From positions 4,043 to 68,042 of the forward strand of contig DATKWD010000074.1 in assembly GCA_035529695.1 (NCBI GenBank): a stretch of 64,000 bases of DNA, read 5' to 3'. The number at the start of each line of letters is the position of its first letter. The first letter of the stretch is position 1. The position numbers and the translations under genes were made by a program. Under the pieces are notes generated by a model. That model saw nothing but the letters and a program-made list of their open reading frames with translations, was not told where the DNA came from and ran no database searches. Source of the DNA: DATKWD01 sp035529695. GTDB lineage: Bacteria > Actinomycetota > Acidimicrobiia > Acidimicrobiales > Salinilacustritrichaceae. Shown piece by piece: positions 16,875 through 30,116 of the stretch.

Positions 16875-17467
16875 ACCCGATGCTCCTCACCGACGCCGAT
16901 CTGACCCGGTCGACCGACCTCGACCTCGCCCTGTCCATCATGCGCGCCGCGGTGATCGAAGCGGACTCCGAGCGCCACCGCGCCCACCTGCTCGAGTTCT
17001 GTGCTGCCCACCCCGACGCGCTCCACCGGACGTGCGCGGAGGGCCATCTCACCGGATCGGCCTGCGTGATCGAGGAGGGGACCGGCCGTCTTGCCTTCCT
17101 CCTGCACGCGAAGGTCGGTCGGTGGCTGCAACCGGGTGGCCATGCCGACGGCGAGGCGAACCTCACCCAGGTCGCTCTCGACGAGGCGACCGAGGAGACC
17201 GGTCTCGCCGGTCTCACCGTCGCCAGCCCGGCCGTCGACATCGACGTGCACGTGTTCGACGCTCCTGGCGAACCCGAGCACTTCCACTTCGACGTCCGTC
17301 ACCTCGTACTTGCGCCCGAGGGCTCGATCCTCGAGGCGAACCACGAGTCACACGACCTCGGGTGGTTCGATCCGTCCGACCTCGGCCCGCTCGCCCTCGA
17401 CCCTGGGACACATCGCCTCATCGCTCGTGCCGAGGCGATGGCCCGCGAGCTCGGCCGAATCGGTTGA
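16871..17467 (+). CDS. Nudix hydrolase
   Basis: A 198-residue protein. The Nudix box is GGHADGEANLTQVALDEATE followed by ETGL, with the metal-binding EE pair present, though the usual REUXEE arginine is replaced by Asp. It hydrolyses some nucleoside diphosphate linked to X; the substrate is unknown. The GTG at 16871 overlaps the mpg stop; an in-frame ATG at 16880 is an alternative. Convergent with DUF1697, 12 bp away. Confidence 0.85.
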   Translation: MNPMLLTDADLTRSTDLDLALSIMRAAVIEADSERHRAHLLEFCAAHPDALHRTCAEGHLTGSACVIEEGTGRLAFLLHAKVGRWLQPGGHADGEANLTQVALDEATEETGLAGLTVASPAVDIDVHVFDAPGEPEHFHFDVRHLVLAPEGSILEANHESHDLGWFDPSDLGPLALDPGTHRLIARAEAMARELGRIG

Positions 17468-17479
17468 CCCCGGCGGCCG

Positions 17480-17998
17480 TCAGGACCCGAACTTGGTGAT
17501 GATCCGCTCGATCGTGCCCAGGGTCCGGAACGTCACCGGGCGTGCGAGTCCACTGAAGTCGGCCATGTCGAGGTCGGCGTCGCTGACCCCGGTGTGGGGG
17601 ACCCAGTAGACCTCGGTGCCACGGGTGGCGACGAGGTCTCGTTCGACCGTGAGACCCGAGATGTCGATCGGCGAATGAGCGAATCCCACCTGGGGCTTGC
17701 CGCGTGCGGCCAGTTCGTCCGGCGAGAACGGGAAGCGGGTGACGATCGCATCCAGATCGCCGAGTGAGCGGACGAACACGTCGACGTCCCATCCGCGTGC
17801 TTCGGCGAACGCGTCGCTGAGACGCAGCTCGACGGCATCGCCCGGCACCGGCGTGTCGAACACCAGGTTCCCGCTGGCCTGGTACGAACGGGCGCCGTCG
17901 ACCCCGGCGATCGCGGCGATCGCGACCAGCTCGGGCCCGGTGATGCGTCGCCCGCCGACGTTGATGCCTCGCACGAATGCCACCGAACGCTGGTTCAC
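17480..17998 (-). CDS. DUF1697 family protein
   Basis: A 172-residue cytosolic protein. The opening VAFVRGINVGGRR and the segments SYQASGNLVF and EVYWVPHTG are typical of DUF1697, a conserved bacterial family without a known activity. GTG start (17998) sharing bases with the stop of the upstream membrane protein (GTGA), so the two are co-translated. The longer open frame reaching 18178 is a shadow of that neighbour. Confidence 0.85.
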   Translation of the reverse strand: MNQRSVAFVRGINVGGRRITGPELVAIAAIAGVDGARSYQASGNLVFDTPVPGDAVELRLSDAFAEARGWDVDVFVRSLGDLDAIVTRFPFSPDELAARGKPQVGFAHSPIDISGLTVERDLVATRGTEVYWVPHTGVSDADLDMADFSGLARPVTFRTLGTIERIITKFGS

Positions 17999-18540
17999 GC
18001 GTCGAGAGGGTGCTTGCAGCTCGGCATGTCGTTGGTGCCCGCGAACTCGTCGACCTGGAGCGACACCTGGCGCCCGTTCGGACCGGGTGTGACCAGCAGC
18101 CTGGCCTCGGGGTCGACCCGGAGCCGCGTCGCGTAGTCGAACCTGTCGGCGACCACCGTGTCCCAGTCGTTCAGCCACAGTCCCACGATCCGTGCGCTCT
18201 CGGGGTCGACCACCAGTCGATCTGTGAGCACCCGCAGGTCGCCCACCATGTCGTCGAACTCTGCCGTGGCCGCTTCGATGGTGTCGGCTCGTCCTGTCGG
18301 GTCTCCGACCTGTGTCTCAGGCAGCGGCAACGTCTCGACGATCGAGAGCGCCTCGGCGCATCGTGTTTCGGCTTCGGAGACGAACGCCGGCTCGTCGATC
18401 TTGTCGGGCGAGTCGGCCCGACCGACGAAGAACGCCAGGTAGACGACGTAACCCCACATCGCCAGGAGCGCCACCACGATGACGGCCACGAAGGGGTTGA
18501 CACGCCGTCGCCTGGTCGCCTCGATCGTCGGATCGGTCAT
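17995..18540 (-). CDS. Hypothetical membrane-anchored protein
   Basis: 181 residues. A basic N-terminus (EATRRRRVNP) is followed by one transmembrane helix (about 17-38, VAVIVVALLAMWGYVVYLAF). The remaining 140 residues are predicted outside the cell, acidic, with two Cys (in ETRCAEAL and MPSCKHPL) that could form a disulfide. Not recognised. It sits between the PBP gene and DUF1697, all on the minus strand; a cell-envelope role is only inferred from topology. Confidence 0.75.
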   Translation of the reverse strand: MTDPTIEATRRRRVNPFVAVIVVALLAMWGYVVYLAFFVGRADSPDKIDEPAFVSEAETRCAEALSIVETLPLPETQVGDPTGRADTIEAATAEFDDMVGDLRVLTDRLVVDPESARIVGLWLNDWDTVVADRFDYATRLRVDPEARLLVTPGPNGRQVSLQVDEFAGTNDMPSCKHPLDA

Positions 18541-18582
18541 CCCGAGATGCTGTCCGATCGGCGTCGCGGTCGCCTCATCGCC

Positions 18583-20724
18583 TCACCCCGCCCTGATCTC
18601 GATGGTCACCACGGTGCCGACCGCAACCGTCGAGCCAGCGGGTGGGTCCTGGGCGACGACGTGGCCGACGAACTGGTCTTCGTCGGCCACCTCGACGATG
18701 TTGGGAACGAGCCCCTTCGAGGCGAGCACCTCGGTCGCGTCGAACACCGAGAGCCCGATGAGGGTTGGTAGCGAGCCGTCGGCCGAGGAGGGCCCAGGGA
18801 CCACCGACGGCGTCAACCCTTCGGAGGCTGCCGGCACCGCTGGCCGAGGAGGGGGGGCAGGAGCGAACGTCGTGACGGGGAGGTCGCCATGGGCGTAGCC
18901 CATGAAGGCTCCCCAGATGCCGGCTGGGTAGCTGCCACCGGTCACCCGGATCGGCGTGTTCGGCGGGACCATGAACCGTCCGGGCTCCTGGAAGCCCACC
19001 CACACCGAGGTCGCGAGTTCGGGTGTGTATCCCACGAACCAGGCATCCCTCCAGTCGCTGGTGGTGCCGGTCTTGCCGGCTGCGGGCCGACCGATCTGGG
19101 CGCGGGTGCCGGTGCCCCGTTCGATGTTCTGTCGCAGCACGTCGGTGAGCTGGTCGGCAGAAGTGGTCGTCAGCACTCGGTCCTGGACGTGTTCGTGCTC
19201 GTAGAGCACCGTTCCGTCGGGGTTGAGGATCTTGGTGACCATGACCGGCGGGACGTGGACGCCGCGGTTGGCGAACGTGCCGTAAGTCGACGCCATGTCG
19301 AGCGCTGTCACGGGCTCGGATCCGAGCACCGCGGCCTCGAACGGCCGGATCGGTGAGGCGATGCCGTAGCCGCGAGCCTTCTCGATGGCGCGTTCGGCAC
19401 CGACGTCGAGCATCAGTTGGGCGTAGACCGTGTTGTAGCTACGCAGCGTGGCTTCGAGCAGGGACACCGTTCCTCCGCCGCCACCGCCGTAGTTCGAGAC
19501 GGTCCAGCTCTGCCCATCGCGATCGAGGTCGAGCGTGATGCGTCCAGGGGCGGGGTACGTCGTGGTGATGTCGATGCCGTCGTCGAGGGCAGTGGCGAGC
19601 ACGATCGGCTTGAAGCTCGAGCCCGGTTGGCGGACGGTCTGGGTGGCGAGGTTCAGCTTCTGCCCGTTGCCGTCCGCGCCGAAGAAGTCGCGGCCACCGA
19701 CCATGGCTCGGACGAACCCCGTGTCGGGCTCGACTGCGACCAGCGCGGCGTCGGGCGCGGTTGAAGCGTCCGGCAGCACCTCGGACACAGCGGCCTCGGC
19801 CTGGAACTGCGTGATCAGGTCGACGGTCGTGTAGATCCGGAGCCCACCGCCGAACACCAGGTCACGTCGTTCGACCGCCGTCTCGCCGAAGCGCGGATCG
19901 TCGAGCATCCACTGCTTGACCTCTTCGACGAAATACGCAGCGGGGTAGGCATCGGTCTCCGGAGGCGTGGCCTCGGTGAGACCGAGTGGGGCGGCAGCGG
20001 CAGCCTCTGCCTCTGTGGCGGTCAGGTAGCCGTTGCTCACCATCCGATCGAAGACCAGCTTGCGTCGCTCGAGCGCGGCGTCGGGCTCGTCGTAGGGATC
20101 GAAACGACTGGGGGAGTTGATCAGGCCGGCGAGCAACGCCGATTCGGGCAGGGTGAGCTCTTCGACCGGTTTGTCGAAGTACTCATACGACGCGGCGGCG
20201 ACCCCGTACGCCTCGTTCCCGAAGAAGATGGTGTTCAGGTACAGCTCGAGGATGCGGTCCTTGCTGTATTGCCGTTCGAGTTCGAGCGCGAGCGACGCTT
20301 CCTCGACCTTTCTCGACAGGGTCTTGTCGTCGTTCTCGAGCAGGGCGTTCTTCACGTACTGCTGGGTGATCGTCGATCCGCCCTCGGCGATGTCGCCGCT
20401 CGCCGTATTGGATTGGAGCGCGCGCAGAATGGCCCGCAGGTCGACACCTCGGTGCTGATAGTACCGCTCGTCCTCGATCGCGACGACGGCCTGGCGGAGG
20501 TCCTCGGGCACCGATGCCAGGGGAACGTTGGTCCGGTTCTCCTCGAAGAAGAACGTGGTGATCTCGGTGCCGTCGGCGGCGAAGACGCGAGACGACTGGC
20601 GCTCGGTCGGCAGCACGGGAGCGACGCTCCGGCTCTGGTACGAGCATGCCGACGCCACGAGTCCGAGCAGCATCAGTGCGATCGAGACCAGGTGCCGGGA
20701 CCGGCAGCCGTTGCGAGCTGGCAT
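18583..20724 (-). CDS. Bifunctional class A penicillin-binding protein with one PASTA domain
   Basis: It has 713 residues. The GT51 glycosyltransferase carries Glu84 in AIEDERYYQHRGVD, then EGGSTITQQYVKN and RKVEEASLALELER. The transpeptidase has SSFK (Ser369, Lys372), SYN in TLRSYNTVYAQL and KTGT (Lys551). A Pro-rich linker leads to a single PASTA domain (about 652-713) that may sense muropeptide or lipid II. The N-terminus is odd: LMLLGLVASAC resembles a lipobox, so the enzyme may be a lipoprotein rather than helix-anchored. It polymerises and cross-links peptidoglycan outside the membrane. Divergent from tyrS. Confidence 0.93.
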   Translation of the reverse strand: MPARNGCRSRHLVSIALMLLGLVASACSYQSRSVAPVLPTERQSSRVFAADGTEITTFFFEENRTNVPLASVPEDLRQAVVAIEDERYYQHRGVDLRAILRALQSNTASGDIAEGGSTITQQYVKNALLENDDKTLSRKVEEASLALELERQYSKDRILELYLNTIFFGNEAYGVAAASYEYFDKPVEELTLPESALLAGLINSPSRFDPYDEPDAALERRKLVFDRMVSNGYLTATEAEAAAAAPLGLTEATPPETDAYPAAYFVEEVKQWMLDDPRFGETAVERRDLVFGGGLRIYTTVDLITQFQAEAAVSEVLPDASTAPDAALVAVEPDTGFVRAMVGGRDFFGADGNGQKLNLATQTVRQPGSSFKPIVLATALDDGIDITTTYPAPGRITLDLDRDGQSWTVSNYGGGGGGTVSLLEATLRSYNTVYAQLMLDVGAERAIEKARGYGIASPIRPFEAAVLGSEPVTALDMASTYGTFANRGVHVPPVMVTKILNPDGTVLYEHEHVQDRVLTTTSADQLTDVLRQNIERGTGTRAQIGRPAAGKTGTTSDWRDAWFVGYTPELATSVWVGFQEPGRFMVPPNTPIRVTGGSYPAGIWGAFMGYAHGDLPVTTFAPAPPPRPAVPAASEGLTPSVVPGPSSADGSLPTLIGLSVFDATEVLASKGLVPNIVEVADEDQFVGHVVAQDPPAGSTVAVGTVVTIEIRAG

Positions 20725-20730
20725 GAGGGC

Positions 20731-20736
20731 ATTTTC
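20731..20736 (-). promoter_or_regulatory. -10-like box of the PBP gene
   Basis: GAAAAT on the minus strand, 6 nt before the ATG at 20724, in line with other leaderless genes here although the first T is G. Confidence 0.35.
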
Positions 20737-20815
20737 CCGGCGCGAAGCGCGAAATGGGGGTCATGGCGGCAGATTCGTTTGGAGAGGTCGTGCCGGGCAC
20801 GGCAACGTGTGCGGT

Positions 20816-22078
20816 GTGAACCCGATCGTCGACGACCTCCTGGCACGCGGACTCGTCCACGACAGCACCGATCTCGACGCCCTCTCGAGTCGTCTCGACG
20901 CCGGGCCGCTCACCCTCTACTACGGCTGCGACCCGAGCGCCGACTCGTTGCACGCCGGCAACCTGATCGGGCTGCTGATCCTGCGCCGGTTCGCCGATGC
21001 AGGCCATCGCCCCATCGCGCTGGTGGGCGGCGCCACCGGCATGATCGGCGATCCGGGTGGGCGATCCGAGGAGCGCAACCTGCTCGACGAGGCGACCCTC
21101 GCCCACAACGTGGCAGGGATCGGCGCCCAGGTCGACGGCATCGTCGGGTCGGTGGCGACGGTGGTCAACAATCTCGACTGGACCAAGGACATCTCGGCGC
21201 TCGAGTTCCTGCGCGACGTCGGCAAGCACGTCACGGTCAACCAGATGCTCGCCAAGGAGTCGATCAAGAGCAGGGTGAGTTCAGACCATGGCATCTCCTA
21301 CACCGAGTTCAGCTACATGCTCCTGCAGGCCAATGACTACTGGTGGCTCCACGCCAACGAGGCGTGCGAGCTCCAGATCGGCGGATCCGACCAGTGGGGA
21401 AACATCGTCGCCGGCGTCGACCTCATCCGGCGCCGATCCGATGGCGTCGCCCACGCGTTCACATGGCCCCTCATCACGCGGTCCGACGGGGAGAAGTTCG
21501 GCAAGTCAGCCGCCGGCGCGGTCTGGCTCTCGGCCGAGCGCACCAGCCCGTACGCATTCTTCCAGTACTGGATGAACGCCGACGACGGCGACGTCGAGCG
21601 CTTCCTGCTGCAACTGACGCTCCTGAGCCTCGACGAGGTCAGTGCGGTCGCCGCCGAGCACGAGGCCGACCCGGGGCGTCGCACGGCGCAGCGACGCCTT
21701 GCGCAAGAGCTGACCGGCCTCATCCACGGAGCCGACGCCGCTGCGGCGGCAGCGGAGGCCTCGGCCATCCTCTTCGGTGCCGATCCGGCAAATGCAGGCG
21801 TGCGGGCATTCGAGACGGTCGCCACCGAGGTGCGCACCGTCGGGTTCGATCCCGGCGAGACGGTGGTCGACGCGCTGCTCGCCACCGGCCTGGCCGGGTC
21901 GAGGAGCGAGGCCCGTCGACACCTTGCCGGCGGGGCGGTGCGGATCAACGGCGAACGCGCCGATGAGGACCGTCGGCTGGACGTGCGTGACCTCCGCCAC
22001 GATCGCTTCGTCCTGCTGCGCAAGGGGAAGAAGTCGTACGCGTTGCTCGATGCCGAAAAAGATCGGCTGCCGAGTTGA
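20816..22078 (+). CDS. tyrS: Tyrosyl-tRNA synthetase
   Basis: A class I synthetase of 420 residues. The HIGH-like motif is SLHAGN, KMSKS appears as KFGKS (about residue 226), and SDQWGNIVAG binds tyrosine. An S4 RNA-binding domain closes the protein (about 355-420, ATGLAGSRSEARRHLAGG). GTG at 20816 gives the usual NPIVDDLLARGLV start; an in-frame GTG at 20807 is possible. No Shine-Dalgarno is close to either. The -35 of the rRNA operon overlaps its stop codon. Confidence 0.95.
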   Translation: MNPIVDDLLARGLVHDSTDLDALSSRLDAGPLTLYYGCDPSADSLHAGNLIGLLILRRFADAGHRPIALVGGATGMIGDPGGRSEERNLLDEATLAHNVAGIGAQVDGIVGSVATVVNNLDWTKDISALEFLRDVGKHVTVNQMLAKESIKSRVSSDHGISYTEFSYMLLQANDYWWLHANEACELQIGGSDQWGNIVAGVDLIRRRSDGVAHAFTWPLITRSDGEKFGKSAAGAVWLSAERTSPYAFFQYWMNADDGDVERFLLQLTLLSLDEVSAVAAEHEADPGRRTAQRRLAQELTGLIHGADAAAAAAEASAILFGADPANAGVRAFETVATEVRTVGFDPGETVVDALLATGLAGSRSEARRHLAGGAVRINGERADEDRRLDVRDLRHDRFVLLRKGKKSYALLDAEKDRLPS

Positions 22079-22104
22079 CGCTGCGGTCGGACCACCGATA
22101 GCTT
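22075..22104 (+). promoter_or_regulatory. rRNA operon promoter
   Basis: -35 TTGACG (22075-22080, overlapping the tyrS stop), 18-bp spacer, -10 TAGCTT (22099-22104). It is the best sigma-A match in the window and lies about 300 nt before 16S. The context CCGATAGCTTGG is shared with the phasin-gene promoter at 37702. Confidence 0.75.
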
Positions 22105-22403
22105 GGTCCTTCGCCTCGCACGACCCATGCGGTCGGAACGGGGCATCGGGCACCAACGCCCGGCGGTGAAAACCTGTCGGACGCGTGCCTGAAGAGCGAG
22201 AGCTCCTTGAAAACAGAAGAGAGGAACGAGACAGCGAGTGCGGCCAGCCGTTTTCGAACGGCTGGAAAAGTAATGACGCACCCGTCCTCCGGCCCCTACC
22301 CGGGGTCGGAAAACGAAGTGCTAGGTCAGGGAAGGTCAGCTAGGCCGACCCTGGCTCTCCGATTCGATCGTTCACCCGGCTCCGCCAGGTGGACGTGAAG
22401 ATC
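22105..22403 (+). other. rRNA leader with boxA, processing stem and tetraloop hairpin
   Basis: This stretch has no gene. It holds a boxA-like antitermination site GCTCCTTGAAAA (22202-22213), the 5' half of the pre-16S stem (22210-22227, perfectly complementary to 24052-24069 in the spacer) and a hairpin CCAGCCGTT-TTCG-AACGGCTGG (22244-22265) with a UUCG loop. These are normal parts of an actinobacterial rRNA leader. Confidence 0.75.
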
Positions 22404-27223
<4,820 letters not shown>

Positions 27224-27305
27224 AATCTTGATGTTCGTGCTCGCTATGAAGTGCTCAGCGAACGCTGCGCCCCGTGAATGCACGGGTGCGCGCCGTTGAC
27301 AACTG
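27224..27305 (+). other. 23S-5S spacer with processing stems
   Basis: It holds the 3' half of the pre-23S stem (27230-27250) and a hairpin GCGC/CCCGTG-AATG-CACGGG/GCGC with one bulged T (27267-27291) that probably guides 5S processing. Confidence 0.6.
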
Positions 27306-27423
<118 letters not shown>

Positions 27424-27430
27424 TTCTCAT

Positions 27431-27467
27431 CGAAGAGAGGTTCCCTCGGGGACCTCTCTTCGTCGTT
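27431..27467 (+). terminator. Intrinsic terminator of the rRNA operon
   Basis: CGAAGAGAGGT pairs perfectly with ACCTCTCTTCG (27431-27441 with 27452-27462) and the stem extends inward by three pairs. It is followed by TCGTTTT. It is the clearest rho-independent terminator in the window. Confidence 0.9.
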
Positions 27468-27483
27468 TTGGCCGGATGGGGCC

Positions 27484-27489
27484 TAACCT
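27484..27489 (+). promoter_or_regulatory. -10 box of the TPR gene (leaderless)
   Basis: TAACCT, then 6 nt, then GTG at 27496. The core promoter lies directly behind the rRNA terminator. Confidence 0.55.
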
Positions 27490-27495
27490 CGGTTG

Positions 27496-28533
27496 GTGCC
27501 CCCGCCGAGCGATCGATCCAAGCGCGACCCTCGGGGCGGCGCGAATCGCAAGCCGTCGGGGCGCAAGCCGCCTGCCGGCCGTGGTGGCAAGCCCGGCGGC
27601 AGGTCGGGCGGTGGGTCCGGTGGGTCGTCGAAGGGATCCAACCGCGACCGCAAGCCGCACGAGCGATACGACCGCGGCCGGCGCGACGACGAGGTCGACC
27701 CGCGAACCAAGACCTGGGGCAGGGTGGCTCGCCGTGGTGCCGCCCACCTGAACGACGCCGGGGCCTCCAAGGCATTCCGCGACGCCGTCGAGGAGCAGAC
27801 CGGCGAGCCGTGGGAGCCCGAGTCGTGGGTCGACGAAGGTCCCGTGCGGGCCGACGGCGAGGCTGCGGTGACCCGAGCGCGCAGCGAAGGTGCCAAGGGG
27901 AAGGCCAGCGAGACGGTGCCTGACACCAAGGCGCTCAAGCGCTCGCTGCCGGCGAATCGTCGCGAACATGCCGAGCGTGACGTCAAGAAGGCCACCAAGG
28001 CGTTCCAGCGGGAGTACTTCCGTGACGCCGAGAAGCTCCTCAAGCCGCTGATCGCCGTGGCTCCCGACGACCTGACGGTCCTCGAGTTGTACGGCTTGAC
28101 GCTGTACCGCCTCGAGCGATGGCGAGCCGCCGCCGAGCGGCTCGAACGCTTCGCCGAGCTCACCGGCTCGGTCGAACAGCATCCGGTGATCGCCGACTGT
28201 CGTCGGGCGCTGGGTCACCACAAACGGGTGGCCGAGCTGTGGGACGAGCTGCGTGAGCAGCAGGGTTCGGCGGCACTGATGGCCGAGGGGCGCATCGTCT
28301 ACGCAGGCGACCTCGCCGACAGGGGCGACCTCAAGGGTGCGATCGCAGAACTCGAGCGGAGTTCGTACAAGGCGAAGAAACCCAAGGACCATCACCTTCG
28401 TCTGCGCTACGCGCTGGCTGATCTGTACGAGCGGGCCGGCGACGTGCCCCGTGCCCGCGAGCTGTTCGCCTCGATCGCGGCGGCCGATCCCGACTACGTC
28501 GATGTGCGCCGCCGCATCGCTGCACTCCGATAG
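27496..28533 (+). CDS. TPR-repeat protein with basic disordered N-terminus
   Basis: 345 residues. Residues 1-75 are a Gly/Arg/Lys/Pro-rich disordered region (KPPAGRGGKPGGRSGGGSGG) that could bind RNA. From about 160 on there are tetratricopeptide-like helical pairs (QREYFRDAEKLLKPLIAVAP; LYERAGDVPRARELFASIAA). A TPR protein occupies the equivalent position after tyrS in M. tuberculosis (Rv1691, from memory), so this is probably its ortholog; neither has a known role. GTG is preferred over a TTG 3 nt upstream because of the -10 spacing. Confidence 0.8.
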   Translation: MPPPSDRSKRDPRGGANRKPSGRKPPAGRGGKPGGRSGGGSGGSSKGSNRDRKPHERYDRGRRDDEVDPRTKTWGRVARRGAAHLNDAGASKAFRDAVEEQTGEPWEPESWVDEGPVRADGEAAVTRARSEGAKGKASETVPDTKALKRSLPANRREHAERDVKKATKAFQREYFRDAEKLLKPLIAVAPDDLTVLELYGLTLYRLERWRAAAERLERFAELTGSVEQHPVIADCRRALGHHKRVAELWDELREQQGSAALMAEGRIVYAGDLADRGDLKGAIAELERSSYKAKKPKDHHLRLRYALADLYERAGDVPRARELFASIAAADPDYVDVRRRIAALR

Positions 28534-28566
28534 AGAATCCCTTCACAACCCGACGGTCCTGATCCC

Positions 28567-28615
28567 GATCTTCGTTGCTCTCCGGGCAACTATTGGCGGG
28601 AGGACAACGAAGATC
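28567..28615. repeat. Inverted repeat, 11-bp arms, in the TPR/SSB gap
   Basis: GATCTTCGTTG (28567-28577) and CAACGAAGATC (28605-28615) are perfect complements with 27 nt between them. No T-tract follows. The gap 28534-28788 has no convincing gene. It also holds GACGGTgACCGTC near 28659 and a hairpin over the SSB ribosome-binding site. Confidence 0.5.
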
Positions 28616-28766
28616 CTGGGTCAGGTTTCGAGGAAGGCCCGGATCTGCTCCCACCCGACGGTGACCGTCGAGCGACGCCGCGTCGTCGCCGTGGTCGGTC
28701 ATCGTGGCGGTTCGGCGTAGCTGTCACTGCCGGTCGCCATGATGGGCGTACCTCCTCCTCGTATCC

Positions 28767-28782
28767 CTCCAGCTCCTGGAGA
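28767..28782 (+). promoter_or_regulatory. Ribosome-binding site inside a small hairpin
   Basis: CTCCAG-CTC-CTGGAG (28767-28781). The GGAGA Shine-Dalgarno of the SSB-like gene (28778-28782) forms most of its 3' arm, so the stem could limit translation. Confidence 0.4.
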
Positions 28783-28788
28783 TCTGTG

Positions 28789-29154
28789 ATGTCCCTACCC
28801 ACCTCCTTCAACTCGGCGCTCGTCGCCGGGACCCTGTCGAGTCCGCCACGAAAGCGTCAGTTGCCGTCTGGATCGGTTCTGCTGAATCTCGAAGTACGCG
28901 TCGACCACGCCGACCGCGCCGCCGACTCGGTCCCGGTGTCGGTGTTCGACCCGGCGGCCACCGTGGCGAAGCTCGCTGAAGGCGACCCGGTGGTCGTGGT
29001 CGGATCAATCCGCCGCCGCTTCTTCCGTGCCGGTGGCGCCACGGTGAGCCGTACCGAGGTGGTGGCCGACAAGGTCGTCCGGGCCAATCGGCGAGCCGCG
29101 GTCGATCGACTCGCCGCCGCAGCCGTGGCTGCGATCGCAGCCGCACCGGGCTGA
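28789..29154 (+). CDS. Single-stranded DNA-binding-like protein (short SSB paralog)
   Basis: A 121-residue OB-fold protein. NSALVAGTLSSPPRKRQLPSG, LLNLEVRV, VPVSVFDPAA, LAEGDPVVVVGSIRRRFF and TEVVADKV follow the strand order of bacterial SSB. It lacks the acidic C-terminal tip that recruits repair proteins and ends in an Ala-rich helix, so it is more likely an accessory SSB than the replicative one. ATG at 28789 follows GGAGA by 6 nt; a GTG 3 nt earlier is possible. Confidence 0.75.
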   Translation: MSLPTSFNSALVAGTLSSPPRKRQLPSGSVLLNLEVRVDHADRAADSVPVSVFDPAATVAKLAEGDPVVVVGSIRRRFFRAGGATVSRTEVVADKVVRANRRAAVDRLAAAAVAAIAAAPG

Positions 29155-29225
29155 GCTGTGACGTCGGGCCGGTCGTCGGCCAAGATGGTCGGTGTTCACT
29201 TCGCGCCGATCACCGGAGATGCACC

Positions 29226-30113
29226 ATGCAGCAAGACCAGCTCGACAAGATCCGCGAGGGCAACGGCTTCATCGCCGCGCTCGACCAGAGCGGCGGTAGC
29301 ACCCCCAAGGCGCTTCGCATCTACGGCATCGACGAAGACGCCTACGCGAACGAGGACGAGATGTTCGACCTCATCCACGAGATGCGGACCCGCATCATCA
29401 CCAGTCCCTCGTTCTCAGGCGAGCGGATCGTCGGCGCCATTCTGTTCGAGCAGACCATGGACCGCGAGATCGAGGGCACCGGGACTGCTGAGTACCTCTG
29501 GACCACCACCGGTGTCGTCCCGTTCCTGAAGGTCGACAAGGGGTTGGCTGACGAGGCCAACGGTGTCCAGCTCATGAAGCCGATGCCCGATCTCGACGGA
29601 CTGCTCGGTCGGGCGGTCGGAAAGGGTGTCTTCGGCACCAAGATGCGCTCGGTCATCAAGATGGCCGACCCGGCCGGAGTCCGGGCGATCGTCGACCAGC
29701 AGTTCGAGGTGGGTCGTCAGATCCTCGCGGCCGGACTGATGCCGATCCTCGAACCAGAGGTCGACATCACCAGCCCGCAGAAGGCCGAAGCCGAGGCTCT
29801 GCTGCGCGATGCGCTGATCGGCGGGCTCGACTCGCTCGCCGAAGGCCAGCAGGTGATGTTCAAGCTCACGTTGCCCGAGGAGGACGGGTACTACCAGGCG
29901 TTGGTCGACGACCCTCGCGTGCTCAAGGTGGTCGCGTTGTCGGGCGGGTACAGCCGCGAAGAAGCCAACGCCAAGTTGGCCCGTAACTCCGGGGTCATCG
30001 CGAGCTTCTCGCGGGCGCTCACCGAAGGGCTTTCGGCGCAGCTGTCCGACCGCGAGTTCGATCAGACGCTCGATGCGTCGATCGCGAGCATCTACGCAGC
30101 ATCGATCACCTGA
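29226..30113 (+). CDS. fda: Class I fructose-bisphosphate aldolase (Staphylococcus type)
   Basis: Schiff-base aldolase of glycolysis and gluconeogenesis, 295 residues. It strongly resembles staphylococcal Fda: FIAALDQSGGSTPKAL, NEDEMFDLIHEMRTRIITSP, GVVPFLKVDKGLADEANGVQ (a candidate active-site Lys), QLMKPMPDLDGLL, MPILEPEVDI and VALSGGYSREEANAKLARNS. No divalent metal is needed. Actinobacteria more often use the class II enzyme, so this may be an addition or replacement. ATG with GGAG 7 nt upstream. Convergent with the ABC genes, 3 bp away. Confidence 0.93.
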   Translation: MQQDQLDKIREGNGFIAALDQSGGSTPKALRIYGIDEDAYANEDEMFDLIHEMRTRIITSPSFSGERIVGAILFEQTMDREIEGTGTAEYLWTTTGVVPFLKVDKGLADEANGVQLMKPMPDLDGLLGRAVGKGVFGTKMRSVIKMADPAGVRAIVDQQFEVGRQILAAGLMPILEPEVDITSPQKAEAEALLRDALIGGLDSLAEGQQVMFKLTLPEEDGYYQALVDDPRVLKVVALSGGYSREEANAKLARNSGVIASFSRALTEGLSAQLSDREFDQTLDASIASIYAASIT

Positions 30114-30116
30114 TCC

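Noticed and set aside
28590..28811. A 73-codon minus-strand frame in the TPR/SSB gap
   Set aside because: No ribosome-binding site, no conserved-looking segment, and it crosses the inverted repeat and the SSB start.
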